From DATFXM01 sp035315885 (GTDB lineage: Bacteria > Acidobacteriota > Blastocatellia > UBA7656): DNA of 64,000 nucleotides. Under the pieces are notes generated by a model. It searched no databases. It was not told where the DNA came from and was given only the letters and a program-made list of their open reading frames with translations. Below are positions 7,376 to 17,273 of the stretch, piece after piece. Within the stretch, counting starts at the first letter, position 1. Each line of letters begins with the position of its first letter. The stretch spans positions 1 to 64,000 of the forward strand of contig DATFXM010000030.1 of the NCBI GenBank assembly GCA_035315885.1, given 5' to 3'. The translations under genes were made by a program, and so were the position numbers.

Positions 7376-8779
7376 CTACTCCGGGTCATGCCAGCCACCA
7401 AGGTCAGCGGCCAGTTGAGCAGCTTCCGCGGGGCCCCATTGACCCGGCTCGTATTGGCGAACGGGGGTCACATTTCCAAGAATCGGCTCGACAACTGACC
7501 ACGCTGCTTCGACCGCGTCTTCGCGAACAAACAGAATGGCGTCGCCGTGAATCGCGTCGCCGAGCAACCGCTCGTAAGCTTCCAACTCACTTCCGAGATC
7601 TGTCTCGACCGCTGAGAGCTCGACCGGCTCCGAGACCATTTCCGCACCCGGACGTTTGACCGAGGCGCCGAGGTTGATCGAGAGATCTGGCCCCAGTCTG
7701 AAGCGCAGGTAATTGTTTCCGGCTGACAGCCTTCCGAGAGGGGGTTGTTTGAGTTTGACCATAACTTCGGTCGCGGTAATCGGCAGCGATTTGCCGGCGC
7801 GAATCAGGAATGGAACGCCGGCCCATCGCCAACAATCGACCTCGAGCCGAACCGCGGCGAAGGTTTCGACCTGTGAATCGGCTGCTACGCCTGATTCGTC
7901 CAAATACCCTCGGAACTGCCCCCGCACCAGATCCTCAGGCTTCAGCGGCGGGATTACGTGAAAGACTTTGACGATTTCGTCTCGCAGAGACTCGACATAC
8001 ATGCTGGTCGGCGGCTCCATCGCAAGGAACGCAACGACCTGGAGCATGTGGTTTTGCACGACGTCGCGAATCGCGCCTGTTTCGTCATAGAAACGGCCAC
8101 GACCGGCGACGCTGAAGTTTTCGGCCATCGTGATCTGAACGCTCTCGACGTAGTTGCGATTCCAGATTGGCTCGAGAAAGGTATTGCCGAAGCGGAAAAA
8201 GAGGAGGTTCTCCACCGCCTCTTTCCCAAGATAGTGATCGATGCGGAATATACCCGATTCGGGAAAGACGGTGTGCAGCGTGTCGTTCAAGGCCTGAGCG
8301 GACGCGAGGTCACGGCCGAACGGCTTTTCGATAATGACCCGGGCGCCCTCAGCGCACCCGGACTGTCCCAGTCGGTCCACCACCGTCCCGAAGAGGCTCG
8401 GAGGAATGGCAAGGTAATGAGCGGGATTAGCGGAAGCACCTAGAACCTTTCGGAGTCTTTGAAAGGTAGCCAGATCTTGATAGTCGCCGTCTACGTATTC
8501 CAGCAATCCGCAGAGCTTATCAAAAGCCGCTTCATCAACCCCGCCGTGTTTCTCCAGCGAATCGCGTGCCCGCGCACGCAACTGCTCGACCGTCCAGCCC
8601 GACTTTGCAACACCGACGACGGGCACTTTCAATGTCCCTCGCCGGATCATATTCTGCAGGGCAGGAAAAATCTTTTTGTAAGCGAGGTCACCGGTCGCTC
8701 CAAAGAAAACCAGCGCGTCTGACGCGTGGCCCGCCGCTTCACCCTTAAGTCGACTCTTCGTTGTCAATTTTGCACTCAT
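7376..8779 (-). CDS. zwf: Glucose-6-phosphate 1-dehydrogenase
   Basis: Oxidises glucose 6-phosphate to 6-phosphogluconolactone with reduction of NAD(P)+. The N-terminal Rossmann motif is FFGATGDLAYKK (25-36), EKPFG is at 151-155 and the active-site signature RIDHYLGKE at 179-187, with the catalytic His of that motif intact. The 467 residues are slightly shorter than typical (about 490), but the C-terminal beta-sheet domain is complete through GQWGPAEA. Gap to glk is about 98 bp with no strong terminator, so it is most likely co-transcribed with gnd upstream and glk downstream. Cofactor preference cannot be settled from what I see. Confidence 0.95.
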   Translation of the reverse strand: MSAKLTTKSRLKGEAAGHASDALVFFGATGDLAYKKIFPALQNMIRRGTLKVPVVGVAKSGWTVEQLRARARDSLEKHGGVDEAAFDKLCGLLEYVDGDYQDLATFQRLRKVLGASANPAHYLAIPPSLFGTVVDRLGQSGCAEGARVIIEKPFGRDLASAQALNDTLHTVFPESGIFRIDHYLGKEAVENLLFFRFGNTFLEPIWNRNYVESVQITMAENFSVAGRGRFYDETGAIRDVVQNHMLQVVAFLAMEPPTSMYVESLRDEIVKVFHVIPPLKPEDLVRGQFRGYLDESGVAADSQVETFAAVRLEVDCWRWAGVPFLIRAGKSLPITATEVMVKLKQPPLGRLSAGNNYLRFRLGPDLSINLGASVKRPGAEMVSEPVELSAVETDLGSELEAYERLLGDAIHGDAILFVREDAVEAAWSVVEPILGNVTPVRQYEPGQWGPAEAAQLAADLGGWHDPE

Positions 8780-8894
8780 GCCATCAGTCCCCCTTGGCGA
8801 ATATCCTGTTCACCTGCTTTCCGCCTTGCGGTTTCTAATGTTACCCGTGGCTCAGCGATCAGGCGTCGGAGACTACAACCAGATCAATCGTCAG

Positions 8895-9914
8895 CTATCC
8901 GCCCGTCGGCCGCTCCACGTGCCCGCCGAATTCAAAACGCATGGCGGACAGGACCTTGGTGGCGAAGTCGTCCTCGCCGCGCGATGTGAATCGCTGGTAG
9001 AGTGCAGCGCTCAACACCGGCGCGGGAGCTCCTTCATCGATCGCAGCAGTGATTGTCCAGCGTCCTTCACCCGAATCCGAGACCTGACCCTTGAAGTCCG
9101 CCAGGTCCGGTTGCTTAAACGTCGCGATCGCCGTGAGGTCAAGCAACCAGGATGCGACTACACTGCCGCGACGCCATACCTCGGCGATATCAGCAAGGTT
9201 GAAGTCATACTGATAGTGTTCGGGGTTGCGCAGCGGCGTAGTTTCCGCGTCGATGGTCCGGCCCTGCTTGCCCACGTCGGCGTGGCGCAGGATGTTCAGG
9301 CCCTCGGCGTACGCGGCCATCAATCCATATTCAATCCCGTTGTGCACCATCTTGACAAAGTGGCCCGCACCGTTTGACCCGCAATGCAGGTAACCTTCTT
9401 CGGCGGTGCCCTCAGCCTTCTCCCGTCCAGGCGTGCGGTCTATGTCGCCGCGCCCCGGAGCGAGCGTTTTGAATATCGGATCGAGGTGCTGAACGACTTT
9501 CGTCGGGCCCCCGATCATCTGGCAGTAGCCACGATCGAGACCCCAGATGCCGCCGCTGGTTCCCACATCGACGTAGTGAATCCCCTTCGATTTCAACTCG
9601 CCTGCGCGGCGAATGTCGTCGATGTAGTAGGAGTTTCCTCCGTCGATGATGATGTCATCGGGGCTCAACCGCGCGGACAGGTCCGCAAGCGAACTGTCGA
9701 CGACTGCTGCAGGCACCATAAGCCAGACGGCGCGCGGCGATGCGAGCTTGTCAACAAAGTCATCGAGCGACGAAGACGCGGTGGCTCCGTCTTTCGCCAG
9801 TTCCTTTACCGTCTCAGCGCTTCTATCAAACACAACGCACTGGTGGCCGGCGCGCAACAGACGGCGCACCATGTTCGCCCCCATTCTTCCAAGACCGATC
9901 ATTCCAAGTTGCAT
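8895..9914 (-). CDS. gnd: 6-phosphogluconate dehydrogenase, decarboxylating, short form
   Basis: Converts 6-phosphogluconate to ribulose 5-phosphate and CO2. The 339-residue length is that of the short (YqeC-like) class rather than the 470-residue class. GLGRMGANM (7-15) begins the Rossmann fold; the second strand ends with Asp30 in VVFDRS, where NADP-specific enzymes usually have Asn-Arg-Thr, so NAD+ preference is inferred. The catalytic region is IDGGNSYYIDD, DVGTSGGIWGLDRGYC and GHFVKMVHNGIEYG. It lies between the tal-pgi fusion and zwf in the same operon. A perfect 16-bp tandem repeat lies just upstream of it. Confidence 0.93.
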   Translation of the reverse strand: MQLGMIGLGRMGANMVRRLLRAGHQCVVFDRSAETVKELAKDGATASSSLDDFVDKLASPRAVWLMVPAAVVDSSLADLSARLSPDDIIIDGGNSYYIDDIRRAGELKSKGIHYVDVGTSGGIWGLDRGYCQMIGGPTKVVQHLDPIFKTLAPGRGDIDRTPGREKAEGTAEEGYLHCGSNGAGHFVKMVHNGIEYGLMAAYAEGLNILRHADVGKQGRTIDAETTPLRNPEHYQYDFNLADIAEVWRRGSVVASWLLDLTAIATFKQPDLADFKGQVSDSGEGRWTITAAIDEGAPAPVLSAALYQRFTSRGEDDFATKVLSAMRFEFGGHVERPTGG

Positions 9915-9929
9915 GTTGGTTGTCCTTTC

Positions 9930-9961
9930 CTATCGCGAATTGCTCCTATCGCGAATTGCTC
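9930..9961. repeat. 16-bp tandem duplication between tal-pgi and gnd
   Basis: CTATCGCGAATTGCTC occurs twice back to back at 9930-9945 and 9946-9961. It occupies most of the 55-bp gap between the tal-pgi stop and the gnd start. It could change the spacing of translation signals or be a recent slippage event. Confidence 0.9.
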
Positions 9962-9969
9962 GCCGCCGA

Positions 9970-12849
9970 CTAACGGAGGGCTTGCTCAATCGCGGCAGTT
10001 AGTTTTGTCAGGCCCGATTTGACGTCCGATCCGAGATGGACGCGCAATGCCCGGCGGTTCCGTTCTGCAAGCACTTCGAAGTCGCCGCGAGCCTGCGCAG
10101 CTTTCACAATTCCAAAAGTGTATTTCTGCCCCGGCACAGGAATGTCCGCCGCATCGTCGCAGGTGATTTGCAGGAACACGCCGCTGTTTGGGCCTCCCTT
10201 GTACGCCTGGCCAGTCGAATGCAGGAAGCGCGGACCAAACCCGAGAACCGTGGCAACGCGCTTGCTGTCGCGGACCGCGTGACGCAGCTTCTGCAATTGC
10301 GCTTCGTGCGCTCCGTTCATTTCGATGTAGCCGAGCACCCCAAAATAGTCGCCTGCCTTGATGCGGTTCAAGTGGGCCTTGATATAGCTCGTAAGCGATT
10401 GATTCTTGCCCGCGGCTTTGGTGAGAGCCGCTTCGTTCTTCGCATCGGTGAACAGCCGGATGCCATCGGCTTCGAAGAATGGTGATTCGTCGGGAAGTTT
10501 ACCGGTTTGTTCGTACTGCGCGGTGAGTTTGCGAGTCGCTACTTTGCTCGCTTCAACATCGGGTTGATTGAATGCGTTGATGCCAATGATCGAACCGGCA
10601 ACCGCGGTTGCAATCTCCCAGCGGAAGAACTCCTCACCGATGTTTTGAATGTCTTCGACTGCGATGTGCACAACCGGGTGACCGGCCTTCTCGAGCGCTT
10701 CAATCTTGGCATCCTGCGTGGCATCGGGTTTGGACTCGAGGCGCAGATAGGCGAACACGCGGTCGTTGCCATACACGGCGGCGTTGCCAGGCGTTTCGCG
10801 ATCAACCGGAATCAGGCCCTTGCCGATCTTTCCGGTTGATTCCGCAATTAACTGCTCTAACCAGGCGCCGAGGTCGTGAATCCCAGGTGATGCCACGATC
10901 GTTACCTTGTCGCGTCCAAACCGGGTAGCGGCAACGCCGAAAATAGTGCCGAGCACGACGCCGGGATTCTCTTCGATCGGAACCGACGCCGAACACGCAT
11001 GCACCATTTCTTCGGTACGATCGAGAAGCGCCGCGACGTCTACGCCCATGATGGCGGCGGGCACCATGCCAAAATCCGATAGCGCAGAATAACGACCGCC
11101 GATGCTCGGCCATCCGAAAAAGACATGTCGGAAGCGATCACCTTCAGCCACCTTTTGCATCTTCGAGCCCGGATCGGTGATTGCAATGAAGCGATTGCCT
11201 GCTTCCTTCTCTCCCACCACCTGCTTAACGCGGTCGAAGAAATACTGTTTATAGATGTTCGGTTCAAGCGTACCGCCCGATTTGCTCGAGACGATGAACA
11301 CGGTATTGGCCAGATCCAGCTTGCTTTCGAACGCTTTGATCTGCGCGGGGTCGGTTGAATCAAGTACGTGAAGCTCCGGGAAACCCGCCACGTTGCCGAA
11401 AGTGATCGTCATGACCTCGGGGCAAAGGCTTGATCCGCCCATCCCGAGCAACGCCGCGTGCTTGAATCCCGCTGCCTTCACCTCTGCGGCTATGCTCTTG
11501 AGGTGACCGATATGAGCTAACTGGTCGTCGGTAATTCCAATCCAGCCGAGCCAGTTCGCTTCGTCCTCGCCGCTCCACAGACTCGCGTCGCGCGCCCAGA
11601 GTTTTCTAACCTTGCCGGTCTCGCTCCAATCCTTCAGGGACGCCTCCACCGCGGAGGCGATGTCGGCGGGTAGCTTTGCCGTCTGGCGATTTATCTTCGG
11701 GCTGACCGGTTCTTTAGAATGCTTGCTCACCGCGCCGAGCAGCTTGTCGAACGCGTCAACGAACAGGCTGACGCCATCATCGAGCAGCTTTTTGGTGACA
11801 TCCTTCATCGAGATTCCGGCGGCAGCCAGAGTCGCCATTGTGTCGTGCGCGTCCTCAACACCCTCGGTTAGACTCTTGCGCAGGCGGCCATGGTCGCGGA
11901 AGGCCTCGAAGGTCGGCGGCGGTATTGTGTTAACAGTATCGGCGCCGATCAGCTCTTCGACGTACATCACATCGCGATAAGCAGGGTTCTTGGTGCTGGT
12001 GCTCGCCCAAAGGACGCGCTGGGTTTGGGCGGCGCTCGAGGCGAGTTTCTGCCAGCGAGGATCAGCGTACAGCTCAAGGTATCGTTGATAAGTAAGCTTC
12101 CCATTGGCGATTGCTACTTTGCCTAGCAGACTGCGGAGCTGTGCCTGTTCGGCAGGGTCAGTGGAGGACTTCAGGCGCGCGGCTATGATTCCGTCAATCG
12201 CGGTGTCTATCCTGCTGATGAAGAAACTTGCGACGCTCGCCACTCCGGCGATGTCTCCGCCAGATGCCAGGCGCTTTTCAAGACCACTGATGTAAGCTTC
12301 GGCGACCTGCTCGTAGGCCTCCTGCGAGAAGAGGAGCGTTACGTTGACGTTGATGCCCTCCGATATTAGCGCTTCGATTGCGGGAATACCTTCGGGCGTG
12401 GCCGGGACTTTGATCATCACGTTGCTGCGGCCGACGGCTTTCCACAATCGCCTTGCTTCCTGAAGCGTGCCTTCGGTGTCGCGAGCGAGCGTTGGGGCGA
12501 CTTCGAGGCTGACGTAGCCGTCTCGCTTGTTCGACGCGTCATAAACCGGACGCAGGATATCAGCCGCGTCTTGAATGTCGCGGACCGCCAGCTTCTCGTA
12601 AAGGGACTTCGCGTCGAGGCCGAGCGATGACGACGCATCGAGAAAGTCTTTGTAGTCGGTGCTGCCAACGATTGCCTTTTCGAAGATCGAAGGGTTCGAT
12701 GTCACGCCCCGCAACCCGTCCTCGTCCAACAGTCGCTGGAGCTCTCCACTGGTGATCAAGCTGCGCCGAATGTAGTCAAGCCAGACCGACTGGCCGTAGG
12801 TTTGTAATGATTGCAATGGATTTTGCGCTTTGCTTCTGATCGGGTTCAT
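9970..12849 (-). CDS. tal-pgi: Bifunctional transaldolase / glucose-6-phosphate isomerase
   Basis: A 959-residue fusion. Residues about 1-385 are transaldolase (sedoheptulose 7-phosphate plus glyceraldehyde 3-phosphate to erythrose 4-phosphate plus fructose 6-phosphate): GLRGVTSNPSIFEKAI, the Schiff-base region NVMIKVPATPEG and NVTLLFS are present. Residues about 400-959 are phosphoglucose isomerase: LLGMGGSSLCPEV, FIVSSKSGGTLEPN and the C-terminal KYTFGIVKAAQARGDFEVL region. Such fusions are known in several phyla, so this links pentose-phosphate carbon directly back to glucose 6-phosphate. AAGGAG precedes the ATG. It follows atpC by about 60 bp and leads the pentose-phosphate half of the operon. 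Confidence 0.95.
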   Translation of the reverse strand: MNPIRSKAQNPLQSLQTYGQSVWLDYIRRSLITSGELQRLLDEDGLRGVTSNPSIFEKAIVGSTDYKDFLDASSSLGLDAKSLYEKLAVRDIQDAADILRPVYDASNKRDGYVSLEVAPTLARDTEGTLQEARRLWKAVGRSNVMIKVPATPEGIPAIEALISEGINVNVTLLFSQEAYEQVAEAYISGLEKRLASGGDIAGVASVASFFISRIDTAIDGIIAARLKSSTDPAEQAQLRSLLGKVAIANGKLTYQRYLELYADPRWQKLASSAAQTQRVLWASTSTKNPAYRDVMYVEELIGADTVNTIPPPTFEAFRDHGRLRKSLTEGVEDAHDTMATLAAAGISMKDVTKKLLDDGVSLFVDAFDKLLGAVSKHSKEPVSPKINRQTAKLPADIASAVEASLKDWSETGKVRKLWARDASLWSGEDEANWLGWIGITDDQLAHIGHLKSIAAEVKAAGFKHAALLGMGGSSLCPEVMTITFGNVAGFPELHVLDSTDPAQIKAFESKLDLANTVFIVSSKSGGTLEPNIYKQYFFDRVKQVVGEKEAGNRFIAITDPGSKMQKVAEGDRFRHVFFGWPSIGGRYSALSDFGMVPAAIMGVDVAALLDRTEEMVHACSASVPIEENPGVVLGTIFGVAATRFGRDKVTIVASPGIHDLGAWLEQLIAESTGKIGKGLIPVDRETPGNAAVYGNDRVFAYLRLESKPDATQDAKIEALEKAGHPVVHIAVEDIQNIGEEFFRWEIATAVAGSIIGINAFNQPDVEASKVATRKLTAQYEQTGKLPDESPFFEADGIRLFTDAKNEAALTKAAGKNQSLTSYIKAHLNRIKAGDYFGVLGYIEMNGAHEAQLQKLRHAVRDSKRVATVLGFGPRFLHSTGQAYKGGPNSGVFLQITCDDAADIPVPGQKYTFGIVKAAQARGDFEVLAERNRRALRVHLGSDVKSGLTKLTAAIEQALR

Positions 12850-12910
12850 TCTTTTTTCTCCTTCAAGAAATCGATATCGCCTTCAACCTTGAAACATCTT
12901 GCCAGTGAGG

Positions 12911-13333
12911 CTACGGAGTTCGATGCGCGCTTGACCGCCGCTTGAGGTGCAAATTTGCTAGAGAGTGCGACAACGCGGCATGAGTCGAAGCGACTTCTTC
13001 TGCAGAAACTTTATCGCGGAGGCGCGCCGCAGCCCGCTCTCGCGCTTCTGCCGCTTTGACTTCATCCATGTTCTTGGCCGCAACGGCCATATCCGTGAGT
13101 ATGGACACGCGGTCGCCGGTTACGTCCACAAGCCCTTCGCCGACGGCCATAAGATCAACGCGGCCGTCTTTGCGCACAAACATCTCGCCCGGTACCAACT
13201 GCGTCATCAGCCAGACGTGCTGAGGAAGAACGCCGATCTGGCCTACAACTGTCGGCATCGTAACCATCTCCACATCTTCAGAGTACGCCGTTCCTTCCGG
13301 AGTTACGATCTCCAGTTTTAATGTATTGGTCAT
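12911..13333 (-). CDS. atpC: ATP synthase F1 subunit epsilon
   Basis: The rotor subunit that couples gamma to the c-ring and can inhibit ATP hydrolysis. The 140 residues contain the N-terminal beta-sandwich (KLEIVTPEGTAYSEDVEMVTMPTVVGQIGVLPQHV, about 6-40) and a C-terminal alanine-rich helical hairpin (about 85-130) with the usual DEVKAAEARERAAARL run. Good GGGAGG signal before the ATG. It is the last gene of the atpBEFHAGDC set, 36 bp after atpD. Confidence 0.93.
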   Translation of the reverse strand: MTNTLKLEIVTPEGTAYSEDVEMVTMPTVVGQIGVLPQHVWLMTQLVPGEMFVRKDGRVDLMAVGEGLVDVTGDRVSILTDMAVAAKNMDEVKAAEARERAAARLRDKVSAEEVASTHAALSHSLANLHLKRRSSAHRTP

Positions 13334-13369
13334 CTTTCGTTCCTCCCTGGTGTCCGACGAGCGTAGCCC

Positions 13370-14785
13370 TTACGACTTCTTTACTTCCTCAATACCGCCC
13401 TTCATGTAGAAGTCGCCTTCGGGCACATCGTCGTGCTTGCCTTCCAGGATTTCTTTGAAGCCACGAACGGTGTCAGCTACTGGTACCTGTTTGCCCTCGT
13501 GGCCCGTGAACACCTGGGCAACACTGAACGGCTGGCTCAGAAAACGTTGGATCTTGCGAGCCCGGAATACAGTCTGCTTGTCCTCGGGCGACAGCTCATC
13601 CATACCGAGGATCGCAATGATGTCCTGCAGGTCTTTGTAACGCTGAAGTACTCGCTGCACGCTGCGCGCTACGTCGTAGTGCTCCTGGCCTACGACTTCT
13701 GGTGCGAGTGCGCGCGATGTTGACGCCAGGGGATCCACCGCCGGATATATCCCCAGCTCGGCAATCGCACGGTCCAGGACTATTGTCGCGTCCAGATGCG
13801 CGAACGTTGTTGCGGGCGCTGGATCAGTCAGGTCGTCCGCCGGAACATACACCGCCTGAAAAGAAGTTATCGAGCCTTTCTTCGTGGAGGTAATGCGTTC
13901 CTGAAGGGCGCCCATTTCAGCCGCGAGTGTCGGCTGGTATCCAACGGCGCTAGCTGTGCGGCCGAGCAGGGAAGAGACCTCGGAACCGGCTTGCGAGAAG
14001 CGAAAGATATTGTCGATGAACAGAAGCACATCCTGATTCTTCTCGTCGCGAAAATATTCGGTTAGCGCAAGACCCGCGAGGGCAACCCGCAAACGAGCCC
14101 CCGGTGGTTCGTTCATCTGGCCATACACCAACGCGATCTTTGAAGAAGCCAGGTCCTTCTGGTTTATGACACCCGCCGCGGACATCTCGTTGTAGAGATC
14201 GTTCCCTTCGCGAGTCCTCTCGCCAACCCCGGCAAACACCGACACGCCGCCGTGGAGCTTAGCTATATTATTGATGAGCTCCATGATGACCACCGTCTTG
14301 CCAACTCCCGCACCACCGAATGCGCCGACTTTGCCGCCCTTGAGAAACGGACAGATCAGATCGATTACCTTAATGCCGGTGGGGAGCACCTGGGGCGATG
14401 TCGATTGGTCAACCAGGGGTGGCGGCTGACGATGGATCGGATAGCGCTTCTCCGTGTTCACCGGACCTCGCTCGTCAACAGGGTTTCCCGTCACATCAAA
14501 GATCCGTCCCATCACCGCATCGCCGACGGGCATTGATATAGGGCCTCCGCTATCGATGACCTCCAGGTCGCGTTTGAGACCCTCGGTGCCGGACATCGCA
14601 ATCGTCCGAACCCAGTTGTCCCCAAGATGCTGTTGCACCTCGAGCGTTAGTTTGGTGGTCTGACCCCCAGTCTTGAACTCGACCGTTAACGCGTTGTAGA
14701 TCGCAGGCAGAGAGTGCGGGAATTCGACGTCTACAACCGGACCGACGACTTGAACGATCTTGCCTTTGAGTGTACTAGTGCTCAT
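13370..14785 (-). CDS. atpD: ATP synthase F1 subunit beta
   Basis: Catalytic subunit of F1. Beginning at MSTSTLKGKIVQVVGPVVDVEF the protein is 471 residues, as usual; I prefer this ATG (14785, AGCAGG upstream) over a farther in-frame start at 14821. Walker A is GGAGVGKTV, Walker B is LLFIDNIFRFSQAG, with GERTREGNDLYNEM and the C-terminal catch-loop region of the family present. Catalytic Glu in GVGERTREG is intact, so the enzyme should be active. Fourth of the F1 genes after atpG, 48 bp downstream of it. Confidence 0.97.
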   Translation of the reverse strand: MSTSTLKGKIVQVVGPVVDVEFPHSLPAIYNALTVEFKTGGQTTKLTLEVQQHLGDNWVRTIAMSGTEGLKRDLEVIDSGGPISMPVGDAVMGRIFDVTGNPVDERGPVNTEKRYPIHRQPPPLVDQSTSPQVLPTGIKVIDLICPFLKGGKVGAFGGAGVGKTVVIMELINNIAKLHGGVSVFAGVGERTREGNDLYNEMSAAGVINQKDLASSKIALVYGQMNEPPGARLRVALAGLALTEYFRDEKNQDVLLFIDNIFRFSQAGSEVSSLLGRTASAVGYQPTLAAEMGALQERITSTKKGSITSFQAVYVPADDLTDPAPATTFAHLDATIVLDRAIAELGIYPAVDPLASTSRALAPEVVGQEHYDVARSVQRVLQRYKDLQDIIAILGMDELSPEDKQTVFRARKIQRFLSQPFSVAQVFTGHEGKQVPVADTVRGFKEILEGKHDDVPEGDFYMKGGIEEVKKS

Positions 14786-14833
14786 CCTCAGACCTGCTTT
14801 CAAATTGTTTGGTAGTCTCAATGCGCCCTGACG

Positions 14834-15700
14834 TCAATCGGCTTGGCCTCCGGCGATCTCCAGCAACTCCCTCGTGATGTTGCCCTGGCGCAGCTTGTTG
14901 TATTCGAGTGTCAAGTCCTTGATCAGGGATTCAGCGTTGTCCGTAGCGTTCTTCATCGACACCATGCGGGCGCTTTGCTCACTGGCCTTCGCGTTCAGCA
15001 GGACCTGATACATGTAAATATTGAGATAGTTCGAGAGCAGATAGCTCAATAGAGCCTCGGGACTTGGCTCAAAGAGAGACTCCCTGGTGTAGCGCGCCGG
15101 TTTGTCTTCGAGTTCCGCGCCCGGAATTTTTAAGCCTGTGATTTTGCCAACCGGCAGATACTCCACGGAGAGGGGTTCCTGAGTGAGCGTGTTGACGAAA
15201 CGAGTGGCGACAACCCGGACCTCGTCCACTTCTTTTGTCAGGAAGAGGTCACGGGCCATTGTGGCAATCGCCCTGGCTTCCTGGAATCGCGGTGTGTCGC
15301 CATAAGCAAACTCGGCAACAAGCTGCCGCCCGGTGGCCGCTACGAACTGCGCGGCTTTCTTACCGGCTGCGAGGAAGACGGTCGTCTCAGGATCAAATTG
15401 CGCGGCGATCCGAAACAGGTTGCTGTTGAGCGCCCCGCATAAGCCCTTATCCGCACCAACCAGGATGACCGCACGGGTGCGGACTTCGCGTGCTTCGAGC
15501 AGCGGATGCCGGAACTCAGCCATCCGCGTCGTCGCCTCGCGCTGGATGCGGTACAACAAACTCACAAAAGGACGTCCGGCGGTCGCGGCTTGTTGGGCCT
15601 TGCGCATCTTCGACGCCGCTACCATCTGCATGGCTTTCGTTATCTGCGCCGTGCTGCCGACTGAGCGGATTCTTTGGCGGATATCGCGAGTGCTGTGCAT
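14834..15700 (-). CDS. atpG: ATP synthase F1 subunit gamma
   Basis: The central rotor shaft. The 288 residues start with STRDIRQRIRSVGSTAQITKAMQMVAASKMRKAQ, the classic N-terminal helix, and end with SMKNATDNAESLIKDLTLEYNKLRQGNITRELLEIAGG, the C-terminal helix that pairs with it; the Rossmann-like middle is GADKGLCGALNSNLFR. No redox-regulatory cysteine insert is seen. It is 12 bp after atpA and is the expected sixth gene in the operon order. Confidence 0.96.
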   Translation of the reverse strand: MHSTRDIRQRIRSVGSTAQITKAMQMVAASKMRKAQQAATAGRPFVSLLYRIQREATTRMAEFRHPLLEAREVRTRAVILVGADKGLCGALNSNLFRIAAQFDPETTVFLAAGKKAAQFVAATGRQLVAEFAYGDTPRFQEARAIATMARDLFLTKEVDEVRVVATRFVNTLTQEPLSVEYLPVGKITGLKIPGAELEDKPARYTRESLFEPSPEALLSYLLSNYLNIYMYQVLLNAKASEQSARMVSMKNATDNAESLIKDLTLEYNKLRQGNITRELLEIAGGQAD

Positions 15701-15712
15701 ATTCGACCGTCC

Positions 15713-17245
15713 TTACTTCCAGGTCTCCTTGAAGGTTTCGACGGCGCTCTTCAACTCGTCCTTGAGGGCGTCGCTGAGCGTCTTTTCGTTAGAGATCTTT
15801 TTCATCAACTCTTCTTTGTGCAATGTCAGGAAGTCGGTAAGTTTGGACTGCCACTCCTTGACGCGTTCCACCGGCACAGAATCTACGTGCCCATTTTGGA
15901 CCGCCCATAGCACTGCCACCTGGACCTCGACCGGGAGCGGGCTGTACTGCTGTTGCTTGAATACCTCCATGATCCGCTTGCCGCGGTCGATCTGCGCCTG
16001 AGTCTTGGCATCCAGTTCCGAGCCGAATTGAGCGAACGCGGCCAGCTCACGAAATTGAGCGAGCTCACCCTTGAGCTGCCCGGCCACTTGTTTCATCGCT
16101 TTAAGTTGCGCCGCCGAACCAACGCGCGATACGGACAGACCGACTGAAATTGCCGGGCGTATGCCCTGGTAGAACAAGTCGGTCTCCAAATAGATCTGAC
16201 CATCGGTGATTGAGATGACGTTGGTGGGAATGTAGGCGGAGACATCGCCCGCTTGCGTTTCGATGATCGGCAGTGCGGTGACCGAACCGTTGCCGTACTT
16301 CTCGCCGACGCGCGCGGCCCGCTCGAGCAATCGGCTATGAAGGTAAAACACGTCCCCGGGATAAGCTTCACGACCCGACGGCCGCTTCAACACGAGGGAC
16401 ACCTGACGGTACGCTACGGCGTGTTTGGAGAGATCGTCATAAATGATCAACGCGTCCATGCCGTTGTCCATGAACCACTCGCCCATGGCTGCGCCGGCGA
16501 ACGGCGCCAGGTACTGGTTGGTTGCCGAATCGGCGGCAGGGGATGCGACGATAATTGTGTAGGGCATCGCCCCGTGTTCTTCGAGCACGCTGATGAGTCG
16601 GGCGATGCTTGATTGCTTCTGTCCGATCGCGACGTAGATGCAGTAGAGCGGCCGATACTCTTTATCGCCAGCATCCTCTGCGGCCTTGTTAAGCCGGGCC
16701 TGATTGATAATCGTGTCTATGCAGATGGTAGTCTTGCCGGTCGAGCGGTCGCCGATGATCAACTCTCGTTGGCCGCGGCCTATCGGAATCATCGCGTCGA
16801 TCGGCATGATGCCGGTTTGCAAGGGCTGTGTCACCGGTGTGCGTTTGATGATGCCGGGAGCGAGTTTCTCGACTGGATAATCGGCGTCACTCTTGATCGG
16901 ACCTTTGCCGTCGAGTGGCTCACCCAGTGTATTCACCACGCGTCCAAGAAGGCCTTTGCCTACGGGAACCTGCAGCAGCTTACCGGTTGCGCGGACTTCG
17001 TCGCCCTCTTCGAGCTCAGTGTAGTCGCCTAAGATCACAACTCCGACTTCGGTCTCCTCGAGATTCAGCGCAAGGCCGGTTATGCCATGGCCCAGGTCTA
17101 TCATTTCGTTGAGCATCGCGTCGGTGAGACCTTCGATTCGAGCGACGCCATCGCCTATCTCGCTGATGACGCCAACATTCTCCTTGCCCGCAGGTGCTTT
17201 AGCTCCGGCGATTTGCTCTTCAATTTCCAATAATAGATTTGACAT
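15713..17245 (-). CDS. atpA: ATP synthase F1 subunit alpha
   Basis: Non-catalytic nucleotide-binding subunit of F1. The 510 residues carry Walker A GDRSTGKTT, the VGQKQSSIARL segment, Walker B region ALIIYDDLSKHAVAYR, and ISVGLSVSRVGSAAQ with the Arg finger. The N-terminal part (IGDGVARIEGLTDAMLNEMI) binds the peripheral stalk. Length and motifs are normal. It follows atpH by about 28 bp. Confidence 0.97.
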   Translation of the reverse strand: MSNLLLEIEEQIAGAKAPAGKENVGVISEIGDGVARIEGLTDAMLNEMIDLGHGITGLALNLEETEVGVVILGDYTELEEGDEVRATGKLLQVPVGKGLLGRVVNTLGEPLDGKGPIKSDADYPVEKLAPGIIKRTPVTQPLQTGIMPIDAMIPIGRGQRELIIGDRSTGKTTICIDTIINQARLNKAAEDAGDKEYRPLYCIYVAIGQKQSSIARLISVLEEHGAMPYTIIVASPAADSATNQYLAPFAGAAMGEWFMDNGMDALIIYDDLSKHAVAYRQVSLVLKRPSGREAYPGDVFYLHSRLLERAARVGEKYGNGSVTALPIIETQAGDVSAYIPTNVISITDGQIYLETDLFYQGIRPAISVGLSVSRVGSAAQLKAMKQVAGQLKGELAQFRELAAFAQFGSELDAKTQAQIDRGKRIMEVFKQQQYSPLPVEVQVAVLWAVQNGHVDSVPVERVKEWQSKLTDFLTLHKEELMKKISNEKTLSDALKDELKSAVETFKETWK

Positions 17246-17273
17246 ACATCCTCAGAAGTTTCGCTCGGGTACT